A DNA stretch of 11,973 nucleotides from Euryarchaeota archaeon UBA623 (GCA_002505325.1 DAUV01000049.1:2511-14483), one strand, 5' to 3'; positions 1 through 7,241 are shown, numbered from the stretch's first letter. The notes: generated from the letters alone by a model not told the origin. Program-made: numbers and translations.

Positions 1-869
1 GTTGCCATATCGGCAATCATGAATGATATCGCTTGGTGACGGTAGATTGGCTTGCCGAATGTACTTCGTTCGTTGGCGTACTGAAGTGCCTCCTCCATGG
101 CGCCACGGGCATTACCAACGGCGTGCGCAGAGATGGTAGGCCTAGACAGATCGAATGCCTTCATTGCGTTCATCCACCCCCCATTCTCCTCTCCACCGAT
201 GAGGTTCTCCGCAGGCACCCGGACATCGTTGAAGTCAACTGATCTAGTGTCCGAGCAGCGTTGCCCCATATTCTCCTCCTTCTTTCCGAGAGAAATCCCG
301 GGGCTGTCAGCGTCGACGATGAAGCCACTCATTCCCTTGTATCCAGCTTTCTTGTCGGTGTAAGCCAGAACGAAGAACCAGTCAGCGTGACCGGCACCTG
401 TAATCCACATTTTGCTGCCGTTGATAATGTAGTCATCACCATCGCGCACCGCTTGGGTGGAAATCGACTGTACGTCGCTACCTGCATCCGGCTCAGTGAC
501 ACAATATGATGCGATGCAACCGTCGGCTACTTTGGACAAGTAGCGCTGTTTCTGGTCCTCGGTACCACCCGTAATCAAAGGGTACGAGGCAAGCATCGTG
601 CTGCCCGAAGCGGTGGCGAAACCAGGGTCGCCCCAACCAATCTCTTCGCAGATAAGGGTCTCCTCGAATGAACCCATGCCGTAACCGCCGTACTCCTCAG
701 GTATCTTGACCGTGAGCAGACCAAGTTCGTGCGCCTTTCGTATGGCTTCTCGCGGGAAGCTGCTGTCACGGTCCCACTTCGCTGCGTTCGGTTGCACCTC
801 TGCTGCAGCGAACTCATGCGCCATCTCTTGGAGCATAGCTTGCTCCTCTGACAGGCTGAAGTCTACCAT
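1..869 (-). CDS. acyl-CoA dehydrogenase, N-terminal 289 residues (C-terminus off left edge)
   Basis: FAD-dependent acyl-CoA dehydrogenase, which oxidises an acyl-CoA to the 2-enoyl-CoA and passes electrons to electron-transfer flavoprotein. The reading frame is open from ATG 869 to the window edge with no interruption. Visible family marks are the N-terminal helical domain (about 1-115), the flavin/substrate motif CVTEPDAGSD (123-132), WITGAG (155-160) in the middle beta domain, DLSRP (240-244), and FGKPI...QAISFMIADMA (271-289) opening the C-terminal helical domain. The last segment closely resembles medium/short-chain dehydrogenases. The catalytic glutamate expected about 85-100 residues later in MCAD-like enzymes lies outside the window, so chain-length class cannot be judged. 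The start is firm: an in-frame TAA (894-896) lies 8 codons upstream with no other start between. No clear SD is visible. The gene is 55 nt downstream of the antiporter on the same strand, and the 2-oxoacid dehydrogenase E1 lies beyond that, so its substrate may be a branched-chain acyl-CoA (inference). Confidence 0.93.
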   Translation of the reverse strand, partial: MVDFSLSEEQAMLQEMAHEFAAAEVQPNAAKWDRDSSFPREAIRKAHELGLLTVKIPEEYGGYGMGSFEETLICEEIGWGDPGFATASGSTMLASYPLITGGTEDQKQRYLSKVADGCIASYCVTEPDAGSDVQSISTQAVRDGDDYIINGSKMWITGAGHADWFFVLAYTDKKAGYKGMSGFIVDADSPGISLGKKEENMGQRCSDTRSVDFNDVRVPAENLIGGEENGGWMNAMKAFDLSRPTISAHAVGNARGAMEEALQYANERSTFGKPIYRHQAISFMIADMA

Positions 870-924
870 GGCCCTAGGACTGGGGTCCCGGCCTTAGCGG
901 TTCGCACCCCTGTGTGCCATGCAG

Positions 925-1872
925 TCAGAGGTAAAGCATGGCCATGTAAGCCAGATACCCACCTACCATCGCAGCCCCAACCCGCTTGCCGATATGACGC
1001 TCGTCTAACAGCATGGCCACGATGAATCCTGAGGTCAGAACGACCACCCAGATATCTCTCGCGGCGAACTCGGGGGCGATTATGAGCCCTCCCGAGTAGG
1101 TCGCAGCGACACCTAGTATCCCCATGATGTTGATGACATTGGAGCCGAGTACATTTCCCACAGCGACACCACCTTGGCCACGGAGGCCAGCGACAAGCGT
1201 GACAGCGAGTTCAGGGAGAGAAGTTCCCAGAGCTACGACAGATAACCCGATGACGGACTCGGAAATACCGTAACTGCCTGCCAGGCCAGTGGCGCCCTCT
1301 ACTAGCATCTCGGCCCCTGTCCATATCAGGTATCCACCAAAAGCAGTCACTGGAACGGCGAGCAGGATGTAGTCGGGGAGCCACGTGTCACTGTCCTCGA
1401 CATCGGTCCCCTCTGCCTTGGAGGCGCGGTAAGAATAGGAGTAGTAAGCAGCGAGACCGAGCAGCATCAGGACACCGAACTGCCATGCGATTTCACCAAT
1501 CAAAACTGCAGCAAGCAGTATTGCCGTAGCTGCTGCTACCGCTGTAGCATCACGCCGTATTCCCTGCCCCGGATCCGACGCGGCTCCAAGCATAGATGCC
1601 GTACCTAAAACCAGCATCACATTTGCAACGTTTGAGCCTAACACTCCGCCAACGGCGATTTCATGAGTCCCTTCGTTGACCGCTTCGAGGACTACAGCCA
1701 GTTCTGGCAACGAGGTCCCAACGGCTACGATGGTGAAACCTACTAAGAGGGGCGGCACCCGTATTCTGCCAGCAATCGTGACAGCTCCTTGGACAACAAA
1801 TTCCCCTCCAAGCATCAGTAGCACGAAACCTAGCAATACTAGGGGTCCATCGGCCATACTTAGAGTAGCCAT
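925..1872 (-). CDS. Na+/Ca2+ (cation) antiporter, CaCA family, YrbG-like
   Basis: Integral membrane cation/Ca2+ exchanger of 315 residues, close to the usual 300-330 for prokaryotic members; about ten hydrophobic segments are apparent. It shows the two inverted alpha repeats of the family. Alpha-1 has GTSLPELAV at 52-60 and GSNVANVMLVLG at 79-90. Alpha-2 has GTSLPELAV at 216-224 and GSNVINIMGILG at 243-254. The glutamates in the two LPEL motifs are the expected Ca2+ ligands. Both GSN motifs carry Asn; in the M. jannaschii exchanger the alpha-2 position is, as I recall, Asp. A hydrophilic loop (about 150-166) separates the halves. The start at 1872 is not certain: an ATG five codons later (1857) also works, and no strong SD precedes either. 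The gene begins 56 nt after the E1 dehydrogenase stop on the same strand, so the two may be co-transcribed. Ion selectivity cannot be read from the sequence. Confidence 0.93.
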   Translation of the reverse strand: MATLSMADGPLVLLGFVLLMLGGEFVVQGAVTIAGRIRVPPLLVGFTIVAVGTSLPELAVVLEAVNEGTHEIAVGGVLGSNVANVMLVLGTASMLGAASDPGQGIRRDATAVAAATAILLAAVLIGEIAWQFGVLMLLGLAAYYSYSYRASKAEGTDVEDSDTWLPDYILLAVPVTAFGGYLIWTGAEMLVEGATGLAGSYGISESVIGLSVVALGTSLPELAVTLVAGLRGQGGVAVGNVLGSNVINIMGILGVAATYSGGLIIAPEFAARDIWVVVLTSGFIVAMLLDERHIGKRVGAAMVGGYLAYMAMLYL

Positions 1873-1928
1873 TTGAATCGCCGGATGTTACTTCACTCAT
1901 GACCATTTGGTAGGATATCAGAGAGGGC

Positions 1929-4805
1929 TCACGAGCACATCCTTTCGATGTGTCTAGAGACAAGTTCGGCTGTCGGAACCGTGTAATCTTCTAGGGGCGG
2001 TGAGAACGGCACCGGAGTGTCGAGAGCGCCGATTACCACCGGAGGACTCTCGAGGCACCAGAACGCCTCTTCCATAATGCGACTGCTGACGGTATTCCCC
2101 AGTCCACCTGTCCATTGGGCTTCTTGTAGGACCAGTAGTCGACCCGTCCTCCTGACTGATTCCACGCAGGTCCGTGCATCGAAGGGCGAGATAGTTCTCA
2201 AATCTACTACTTCAACCTCCACACCTCGCTTAGAGGCCTCCGAGGCGGCCCTCATGGCAACGTGTACCATAGCGCCCCAGGTGACTATGGTAAGGTCCCT
2301 ACCACCTCTTACTACACGCGCCTTCCCAACCGAACTTTCGCCTGCAGCAAGACGTTCGTGAACTGCACCCTTGTCCACCAATTGGCTGATCGATTCTCCC
2401 CAACCCGTTAAGCCTCCTCTGAGGCCGTAGAGTCCTATGTGCTCAAGGAAAATCACTGGGTCATCCAGTTCATACGATTCGATTAGGAGGTCATAGGCGT
2501 CTTGAGGGGTGCTCGGGAATACAATTACCAGCCCCGGATCGTTGATGAACCATGATTCGATCATGTTAGCGTGAAACGGCCCGCTGCGAGTCTTCCCTCC
2601 TAGTGGAATACGCACTGTGACAGGGACTTCCGCACCCCAACGCCAACGCAGTTGGGCGGCGTTGTTGACCAATGCATTCATCGCCAGCGCCGCGAAGCCG
2701 CCGAATTGAATTTCAGCCATCGGTCGCAACCCTCCAAGAGCGGCGCCAATAGCTGAGTGGACTATCACCGACTCAGACAAAGGCATGTCGAGAAGCTTGT
2801 TCGAGTGCCCCCTCGCCTTCAGGGGAAGATTCAGTCCGAAGGCGCCGGCGACCTCCATGTCCTCTCCCATGAAGACGACCCGATCACCGTGCTTGTCGGC
2901 TATCGAGGCCATGGCATCCTGAATGGCTCTGCTGTAGGTTCTGGCGTTGGATGCATCAGAGAACTCCAAAACCTCCTCTCCTAGTTCCAAGGGGCACTCG
3001 GTGAGTTTGATTTCATGCTCAAACCTCTCGTACTGCTCAGTGTGACTGGCCGCATCGTGCAGGCTGGTAATCCCTTTTGTCACAGTGTAACCTTCAGGCC
3101 AGGGCATGTTTTCCATCTCCTCACGAGCCGCATCCACCTTGTCCTGCTCCTCAGATTCCATGGCATCCAATATCTGCTCGTCACAGCCCGTTTGGACCAG
3201 CAACTCCCTGTGGTTAGGAACTGGATCTTTCTCTGCCCAGTAAGTTAGCAATCCTCTGTCGACGTATCCGGGTGGGTTGCCCGAGGTAGCCCCGAGGTAC
3301 AGGTCATCATGGTGGTGTGCGTGGCCGCATCCACGCATCGTCTCTACATGAATCAGGGTGGATCCACAACCGTCTCGAGCGAACTCCCTCGCTACCGCGG
3401 TCGATGCGTAGAACAGCCCAGGGTCAGAACCATCGATGGTCCATGCTGGCATCCCCATGGCATGCCCCTTGTCACCAAATGTCTCGACCCCTGACTGGCC
3501 GGTGACGAAGGTATCGAGTGCTATCTGGTTGTTCTGAATCATGAATGATATCGGTAGGCCCCTAACTCCAGCGAGGTTCATGGCCTCCCAGAACTCACCA
3601 CTACTACTACATCCCTCTCCTACTGGTGCGAGATGAAAACGGTCTACTGAGAGCCTAGATGCAGCCAGAGCAACTCCTGTTGTTGTGGCACTGGCGATTG
3701 GCAGTGGAGCGGTTGGGGGGAGAATTCCCTTGTCCCAGTTGCCGATGTGAAGGTCTCTTCCCCCTGCACCCTCGTGTCCGCCGTTCATGTATGATTCAGA
3801 CTTGCCCATTTGAGAGGAGAAGACCTCTATTGCAGTCTGTCCCATGGCAATAGCCAGGCCAACATCGCGAATCATCGGGGCAATCACGTCAGCACGATGT
3901 TTCTCGTTTGGGGGGATGTCGACAGCCCTGCGCATTGCGCTGGCACAGGCGACTACCCCCTCCTGCCATGTCGAACGGAAGCCCTTGCCTCCAAAACTCT
4001 CTCCATCGGGAGTCTCGATCCCATTTGCAAATAAGTCCTTTAGATGCTCGTCAACGGCCCTCGTTCGAGTCATCATTCTCTGCCAATCCATGCGCTGTTC
4101 GAGGGTGATTGAAGAGTAGTGAGCAATCCTTCTGAGGCATAGTGCGGTGTCAATTAATAGTCTAGCAGTGCGACGTTTTAGATGAGTTTTTGCAGTTCTC
4201 CTTGGAATCACTTCTGCAGAGTGCACGGAACTTAACTCAGGTGAGAGCAGACGGTCTAGAAGAGATTCCCCAAGAGCCTTGACAAACTCCTTAGAAAACT
4301 CGTGAAAAGAACTCCCTTTGAATGAATCTGGGGCTCCCATTCCGTCCCAGCAGATGGCGGCTGCGGTCAGATGTCCATCATGCCTCTCTGCGAAGAATCT
4401 GAGCAGTTCAGCCTTAGCTATCTCAGATTTCAGAGGCTTGGAGAACTCGATGGCATGGGCTGGCTCCCATCCCGCTCCCCAGATTATCGGAAGATCACCC
4501 TGGGATGCTTCCTCTGAGGGAGACGAGCTGACGTAGGTAATATCATCTTCTGGCTTATCGATTACATTGTCTCTGCGTTCGGCTTCGATTACCAGTTCAC
4601 TATGGTCGAGCGAAGCTTCTCTCTCCCAGATTTGCACATTGCGTTGCCTCCCTTGGCCGCTGGAAGATCTATTCAGAGTGGCCCTGACTCTGTTGCCACA
4701 GTGTTGACACCTTCTATCCAGACGTGATGTCTCTCCCCGTGTCTTCCATACATGGTGCCGCTCGCACGACGGGCATTTCCATACTCCCTGGCGAATGATT
4801 GCCAT
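1929..4805 (-). CDS. fused E1 alpha/beta 2-oxoacid dehydrogenase (TPP-dependent) with N-terminal zinc ribbon
   Basis: Thiamine-diphosphate-dependent E1 of a 2-oxoacid dehydrogenase complex, with both subunits in one 958-residue chain. It would decarboxylate a 2-oxoacid and pass the acyl group to a lipoyl E2. Order: zinc ribbon (Cys 11, 14, 33, 36); low-complexity acidic linker (about 45-105); an unrecognised segment (about 110-235); E1 alpha core (about 237-580) with TPP motif GEG (396-398) and its partner NN (425-426); a His-rich loop GCGHAHHHDD (492-501); E1 beta (about 620-958) with GED (647-649, catalytic-type Glu) and DMPLSES (673-679). GEG rather than GDG also occurs in branched-chain E1 alpha, so a branched-chain substrate is possible. 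I chose ATG 4805 because GGAG (4810-4813) precedes it by 4 nt and the zinc ribbon follows at once. An in-frame GTG at 4865 would add 20 poorly conserved-looking residues. No E2 or E3 gene lies in the window. Confidence 0.9.
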   Translation of the reverse strand: MAIIRQGVWKCPSCERHHVWKTRGETSRLDRRCQHCGNRVRATLNRSSSGQGRQRNVQIWEREASLDHSELVIEAERRDNVIDKPEDDITYVSSSPSEEASQGDLPIIWGAGWEPAHAIEFSKPLKSEIAKAELLRFFAERHDGHLTAAAICWDGMGAPDSFKGSSFHEFSKEFVKALGESLLDRLLSPELSSVHSAEVIPRRTAKTHLKRRTARLLIDTALCLRRIAHYSSITLEQRMDWQRMMTRTRAVDEHLKDLFANGIETPDGESFGGKGFRSTWQEGVVACASAMRRAVDIPPNEKHRADVIAPMIRDVGLAIAMGQTAIEVFSSQMGKSESYMNGGHEGAGGRDLHIGNWDKGILPPTAPLPIASATTTGVALAASRLSVDRFHLAPVGEGCSSSGEFWEAMNLAGVRGLPISFMIQNNQIALDTFVTGQSGVETFGDKGHAMGMPAWTIDGSDPGLFYASTAVAREFARDGCGSTLIHVETMRGCGHAHHHDDLYLGATSGNPPGYVDRGLLTYWAEKDPVPNHRELLVQTGCDEQILDAMESEEQDKVDAAREEMENMPWPEGYTVTKGITSLHDAASHTEQYERFEHEIKLTECPLELGEEVLEFSDASNARTYSRAIQDAMASIADKHGDRVVFMGEDMEVAGAFGLNLPLKARGHSNKLLDMPLSESVIVHSAIGAALGGLRPMAEIQFGGFAALAMNALVNNAAQLRWRWGAEVPVTVRIPLGGKTRSGPFHANMIESWFINDPGLVIVFPSTPQDAYDLLIESYELDDPVIFLEHIGLYGLRGGLTGWGESISQLVDKGAVHERLAAGESSVGKARVVRGGRDLTIVTWGAMVHVAMRAASEASKRGVEVEVVDLRTISPFDARTCVESVRRTGRLLVLQEAQWTGGLGNTVSSRIMEEAFWCLESPPVVIGALDTPVPFSPPLEDYTVPTAELVSRHIERMCS

Positions 4806-4865
4806 AATGCTCCGAGAGAGAACTAATACAACAAATCTTCGCTGTGCTGAGCAGTTGGAAACCAC

Positions 4866-4920
4866 AAATTAGTTAATATTATGAAATTCGATGAATATCG
4901 GCAGTATATTCTGAATAAAT
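4866..4920 (-). promoter_or_regulatory. AT-rich putative promoter of the fused E1 gene
   Basis: This gap is strikingly AT-rich: positions 4861-4960 hold 24 G+C in 100, against roughly half in the flanking genes. Read on the minus strand it contains several TATA-like stretches, the best placed being ATAATATTAA (about 4873-4882). That would put a transcription start near 4845-4850 and give a leader of about 40 nt ending in GGAG. The exact box is a guess; the location of a promoter here is reasonable because the upstream gene ends at 4961 and a T-tract follows it. Confidence 0.35.
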
Positions 4921-4925
4921 ACCAC

Positions 4926-4932
4926 AAAAAAA
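4926..4932 (-). terminator. oligo-T tract, possible terminator of the MoeZ-like gene
   Basis: A run of seven A on the plus strand is seven T on the coding minus strand, about 30 nt after the TAA stop of the MoeZ-like gene. Archaeal transcription often ends at such U-rich tracts without a strong hairpin, and no hairpin is visible here. Confidence 0.35.
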
Positions 4933-4960
4933 TGTTAGTTTCAAATAATATTTACCACAA

Positions 4961-6091
4961 TTAATATTTTATTATACTGGAATCAACCGTATCTGACCAC
5001 TCGTGGACCCCTCCAGTCAGGTTGTACACATGTCCCCCATGGCTTCTCGAATCTATCAGAAAACGCGCCACAGCAGCCGACCTGCTTCCAGTCCTGCAGT
5101 AAATTACCACGTCACGGTCGCGAGGAATCTCTTCGACACGTTGCGGGACCAAGTTGTGCTGGATGCGTAACGAGGTACCTTCTAGTGAGACAATTCTCTC
5201 CTCGTCTACCCTCCTGACGTCTAGTAGGAACGGCGACCATCCCTCCCCAATCATCTCGATGTAATTGACTGGGCTGATTTCGAGCATCTCGGGCTGTGGA
5301 CCTTCGTCGGCGATTGCTGGGTTTGAGCACTCCATCGCATAATCGGAGAGTTCGGTCACCGTCGCCCGGTTCGGGTTGGACGAGTACGAGAGCGAACGCA
5401 TCTTCATTCCGAGGGCGTCTATGACCAGCAGTCTGTCGCTGAGCGACTCACCAACTCCTAGAACAATCTTGATCGCCTCGGTGGCCTGTATCGAACCGAT
5501 GATTCCAGGCAAGACCCCTAGTACGCCCGCCTCAGCGCAGTTTGGTGCCAATTCCATTGGAGGGGTCTCGGGAAACAGGTCGCGGTAGTTGGCCCCTCCG
5601 TCGAGATTGAAGGTGGTGACTTGACCCTCGAATCTGTGGATACTGCCGAATACCCAGGGCTTGCCCAGTATTTCACAGGCATCATTGATGAGGTATCTCG
5701 TTGAGAAATTATCCGAGCCATCGATGACGAGATCAAAGTCACCAATTAAATTGAGTGCGTTGTCGACTCCGAGCCTCTCCTCATACGTTTCGATTGTGAC
5801 TTCAGGATTTAGATCACTTAGTCGACGCTTAGCAGAAATCACCTTCGCCTCACCGACTGCAGATGTACTGTGTAGAACCTGTCTCTGTAGGTTCGAGAGG
5901 TCGACAGAGTCATCGTCGATGATACCTATCTTTCCTATTCCTGCGGCCGCTAAGTACAGCAGAGCCGGAGAGCCCAGCCCTCCGGCTCCCACTACTAAGA
6001 TTGAGGCTTCAGTCAGGAGCTTTTGGCCTTCAGGGCCGACCTCTGGGAGGGTCAGATGCCTCGCGTAACGTGCACTCTGCTCATCAGACAT
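4961..6091 (-). CDS. MoeZ/MOCS3-like adenylyltransferase-sulfurtransferase (ThiF/MoeB domain + rhodanese)
   Basis: E1-like enzyme that adenylates the C-terminal Gly-Gly of a ubiquitin-fold sulfur carrier (MoaD, ThiS or SAMP type) and then transfers sulfur to it, for molybdopterin, thiamine or tRNA thiolation. From ATG 6091 it has 376 residues. ATP-binding GAGGLGS is at 35-41, SNLQRQ at 66-71, the Asp-rich DGSDN at 124-128, and the adenylation-domain cysteine NCAEAGVLG at 184-192. A rhodanese domain follows (about 270-370) with active-site loop CRTGSRS (332-338), so the persulfide cysteine is present. The CxxC zinc pairs of E. coli MoeB are absent: NYRDLFP (168-174) stands where a Cys-containing form would be, as in mycobacterial MoeZ. 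Start choice rests on family fit; in-frame ATG 6118 and GTG 6139 would add 9 or 16 residues, and the ATG at 6118 has a close GAGG. The gene lies 95 nt downstream of trxB on the same strand. Confidence 0.92.
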   Translation of the reverse strand: MSDEQSARYARHLTLPEVGPEGQKLLTEASILVVGAGGLGSPALLYLAAAGIGKIGIIDDDSVDLSNLQRQVLHSTSAVGEAKVISAKRRLSDLNPEVTIETYEERLGVDNALNLIGDFDLVIDGSDNFSTRYLINDACEILGKPWVFGSIHRFEGQVTTFNLDGGANYRDLFPETPPMELAPNCAEAGVLGVLPGIIGSIQATEAIKIVLGVGESLSDRLLVIDALGMKMRSLSYSSNPNRATVTELSDYAMECSNPAIADEGPQPEMLEISPVNYIEMIGEGWSPFLLDVRRVDEERIVSLEGTSLRIQHNLVPQRVEEIPRDRDVVIYCRTGSRSAAVARFLIDSRSHGGHVYNLTGGVHEWSDTVDSSIIKY

Positions 6092-6186
6092 GGCTCTATG
6101 AGGAGGCCGTCCCAACATGGCCTCTTCGGCTGCAAACACCTGCTACTGCTAGAATACAATCAGGAAGTCGAACCCAAATCAGTGCC

Positions 6187-7116
6187 TCAATGTTGGTCTT
6201 CTAGCCACTTCTCGACATCCATTGCCGCTTGACATCCCATGCCCGCGGCAGTGATGGCCTGCCGGTAACGCTTGTCCACTACATCCCCTGCTGCGAATAC
6301 ACCCGGGATACTCGTCATCGTGTGTTCGGTGTGCAGTATGTAGCCCGATTCATCCATCGCAACTTCGTCACCTAGGAAACCAGTCATTGGTTTATGCCCG
6401 ATGGCGATGAACGCTCCACTGCAAGCGATTTCCTGCTCGCTTCCATCTCTGGGATCCTCGAGGATTGCCCCACTGAGGCCGTTCTCGTCAGAGAGCCACC
6501 TCTTGATTTGTCTGTGAGTAATAATGTCGATCTTTGGGTGATTCGCAGCTCGCTCGTACATCACCTTCGAGGCCCTGAATCCCTCACGCCGGTGGATTAT
6601 GGTGACCTTACTGGCGAATCTAGTTAGAAAAGTCGCTTCCTCCATCGCGGAGTCTCCTCCTCCCACTACAATGACCTCTTGATCTCGGAAGAAGGCGCCG
6701 TCACAAGTCGCACAAGTGGAGATTCCCCTGCCCTTCTGCGCCTCCTCTCCTTCTACACCGAGCCATATGGCCTCAGCACCGGTGCAGATGATTACGGACT
6801 CGGCACGATACTCCTCGCCTTCGACCCATATGCCGAAAGGTCGCTCCGAGAAGTCAACTCTCTCAACATTCTTGTCCTGTACTTCGAGTCCGAAGCGCTC
6901 AGCCTGTTCGCGCATGTGAATCATCATATCGGGTCCGCCGATTCCAGAGGGGTATCCAGGAAAGTTCTCGACGTCCGAGGTCAGCATCAACTGCCCTCCA
7001 GACATATAACCGGCAAACATTAGCGGATCCAACATAGCGCGCGCGGCGTACAGGCCGGATGTGTAACCAGCTGGACCTGAACCGATGATTATCACTTTGT
7101 GTATGTCGTCGTCCAC
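6187..7116 (-). CDS. trxB: thioredoxin reductase (NADPH)
   Basis: Cytoplasmic FAD enzyme that uses NADPH to reduce thioredoxin; 309 residues, normal for the low-molecular-weight class. FAD-binding GSGPAG is at 12-17, the redox-active pair CATC at 135-138, the second nucleotide-binding motif GGGDSAMEE at 152-160, HRREGFRAS at 175-183 (a basic motif typical of NADPH rather than NADH use), and the C-terminal FAD motif GVFAAGDV at 272-279. The start is GTG at 7114-7116; no in-frame ATG lies upstream before a stop. The strongest SD-like sequence, GGAGGT (7135-7140), is 18 nt away, which is too far for normal use. The gene is divergent from ppsA, and the MoeZ-like gene follows in the same direction. 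It is not a dihydrolipoyl dehydrogenase (E3): the disulfide is mid-chain CATC and the C-terminal dimerisation domain is missing. Confidence 0.96.
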   Translation of the reverse strand: MDDDIHKVIIIGSGPAGYTSGLYAARAMLDPLMFAGYMSGGQLMLTSDVENFPGYPSGIGGPDMMIHMREQAERFGLEVQDKNVERVDFSERPFGIWVEGEEYRAESVIICTGAEAIWLGVEGEEAQKGRGISTCATCDGAFFRDQEVIVVGGGDSAMEEATFLTRFASKVTIIHRREGFRASKVMYERAANHPKIDIITHRQIKRWLSDENGLSGAILEDPRDGSEQEIACSGAFIAIGHKPMTGFLGDEVAMDESGYILHTEHTMTSIPGVFAAGDVVDKRYRQAITAAGMGCQAAMDVEKWLEDQH

Positions 7117-7241
7117 GGGCTCGCCAACGGCGGGACCTCCTTCAACCCTGCTCCGGGTATTCCATTAGATTTTCATGCCCCGGTGGAAACTCAACTATTA
7201 TTTGTCGCCGAGTGTAACTGCTAATCGGACATAGGGGTCCA
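7117..7241. promoter_or_regulatory. divergent trxB/ppsA intergenic region with candidate promoters
   Basis: This 125-nt gap must hold the start signals of both genes. For ppsA, CTATTATTT (7195-7203) is a fair TATA-like element, predicting a start near 7225 and a leader of about 15-20 nt containing AGGGG (7233-7237). For trxB the minus strand has a weaker AT-rich element around 7165-7178 and GGAGGT at 7135-7140. Assignments are by eye. Confidence 0.4.

Larger units (their letters stand above)
4861..4960. repeat. three direct copies of ACCACAA in the intergenic gap
   Basis: The 7-mer ACCACAA occurs at 4861-4867, 4921-4927 and 4954-4960, all on the plus strand (TTGTGGT when read with the flanking genes). 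The second and third copies extend to TACCACAA. Start-to-start spacings are 60 and 33 nt. The copies bracket the presumed E1 promoter, so they could be operator half-sites, or they may be chance matches in a biased sequence. Confidence 0.4.

Noticed and set aside
870..924. GC-rich GGGGTCCC element between the antiporter and acyl-CoA dehydrogenase genes as a terminator hairpin.
   Set aside because: The stem is only three base pairs around a single base, and no T-tract follows on the coding strand.
1661..1963. Minus-strand open frame spanning the antiporter start.
   Set aside because: It overlaps a clear antiporter in another frame, has no recognisable domain and looks like a shadow of that gene.
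15..3553. A 17-bp exact repeat at 15-31 and 3537-3553.
   Set aside because: Both copies lie inside conserved coding sequence and encode ISFMI with the same codons in the acyl-CoA dehydrogenase and E1 alpha. It is explained by chance sharing of a peptide, not by a mobile or regulatory repeat.
4806..4865. 20-residue N-terminal extension of the E1 fusion from GTG 4865.
   Set aside because: The extension overlaps the likely leader, has no SD, and the zinc ribbon begins just after ATG 4805, which has GGAG upstream.
6187..7116. Flavoprotein considered as the missing E3 (dihydrolipoyl dehydrogenase) for the E1 fusion.
   Set aside because: It has mid-chain CATC and a length of 309, typical of thioredoxin reductase, and lacks the E3 N-terminal disulfide and dimerisation domain.
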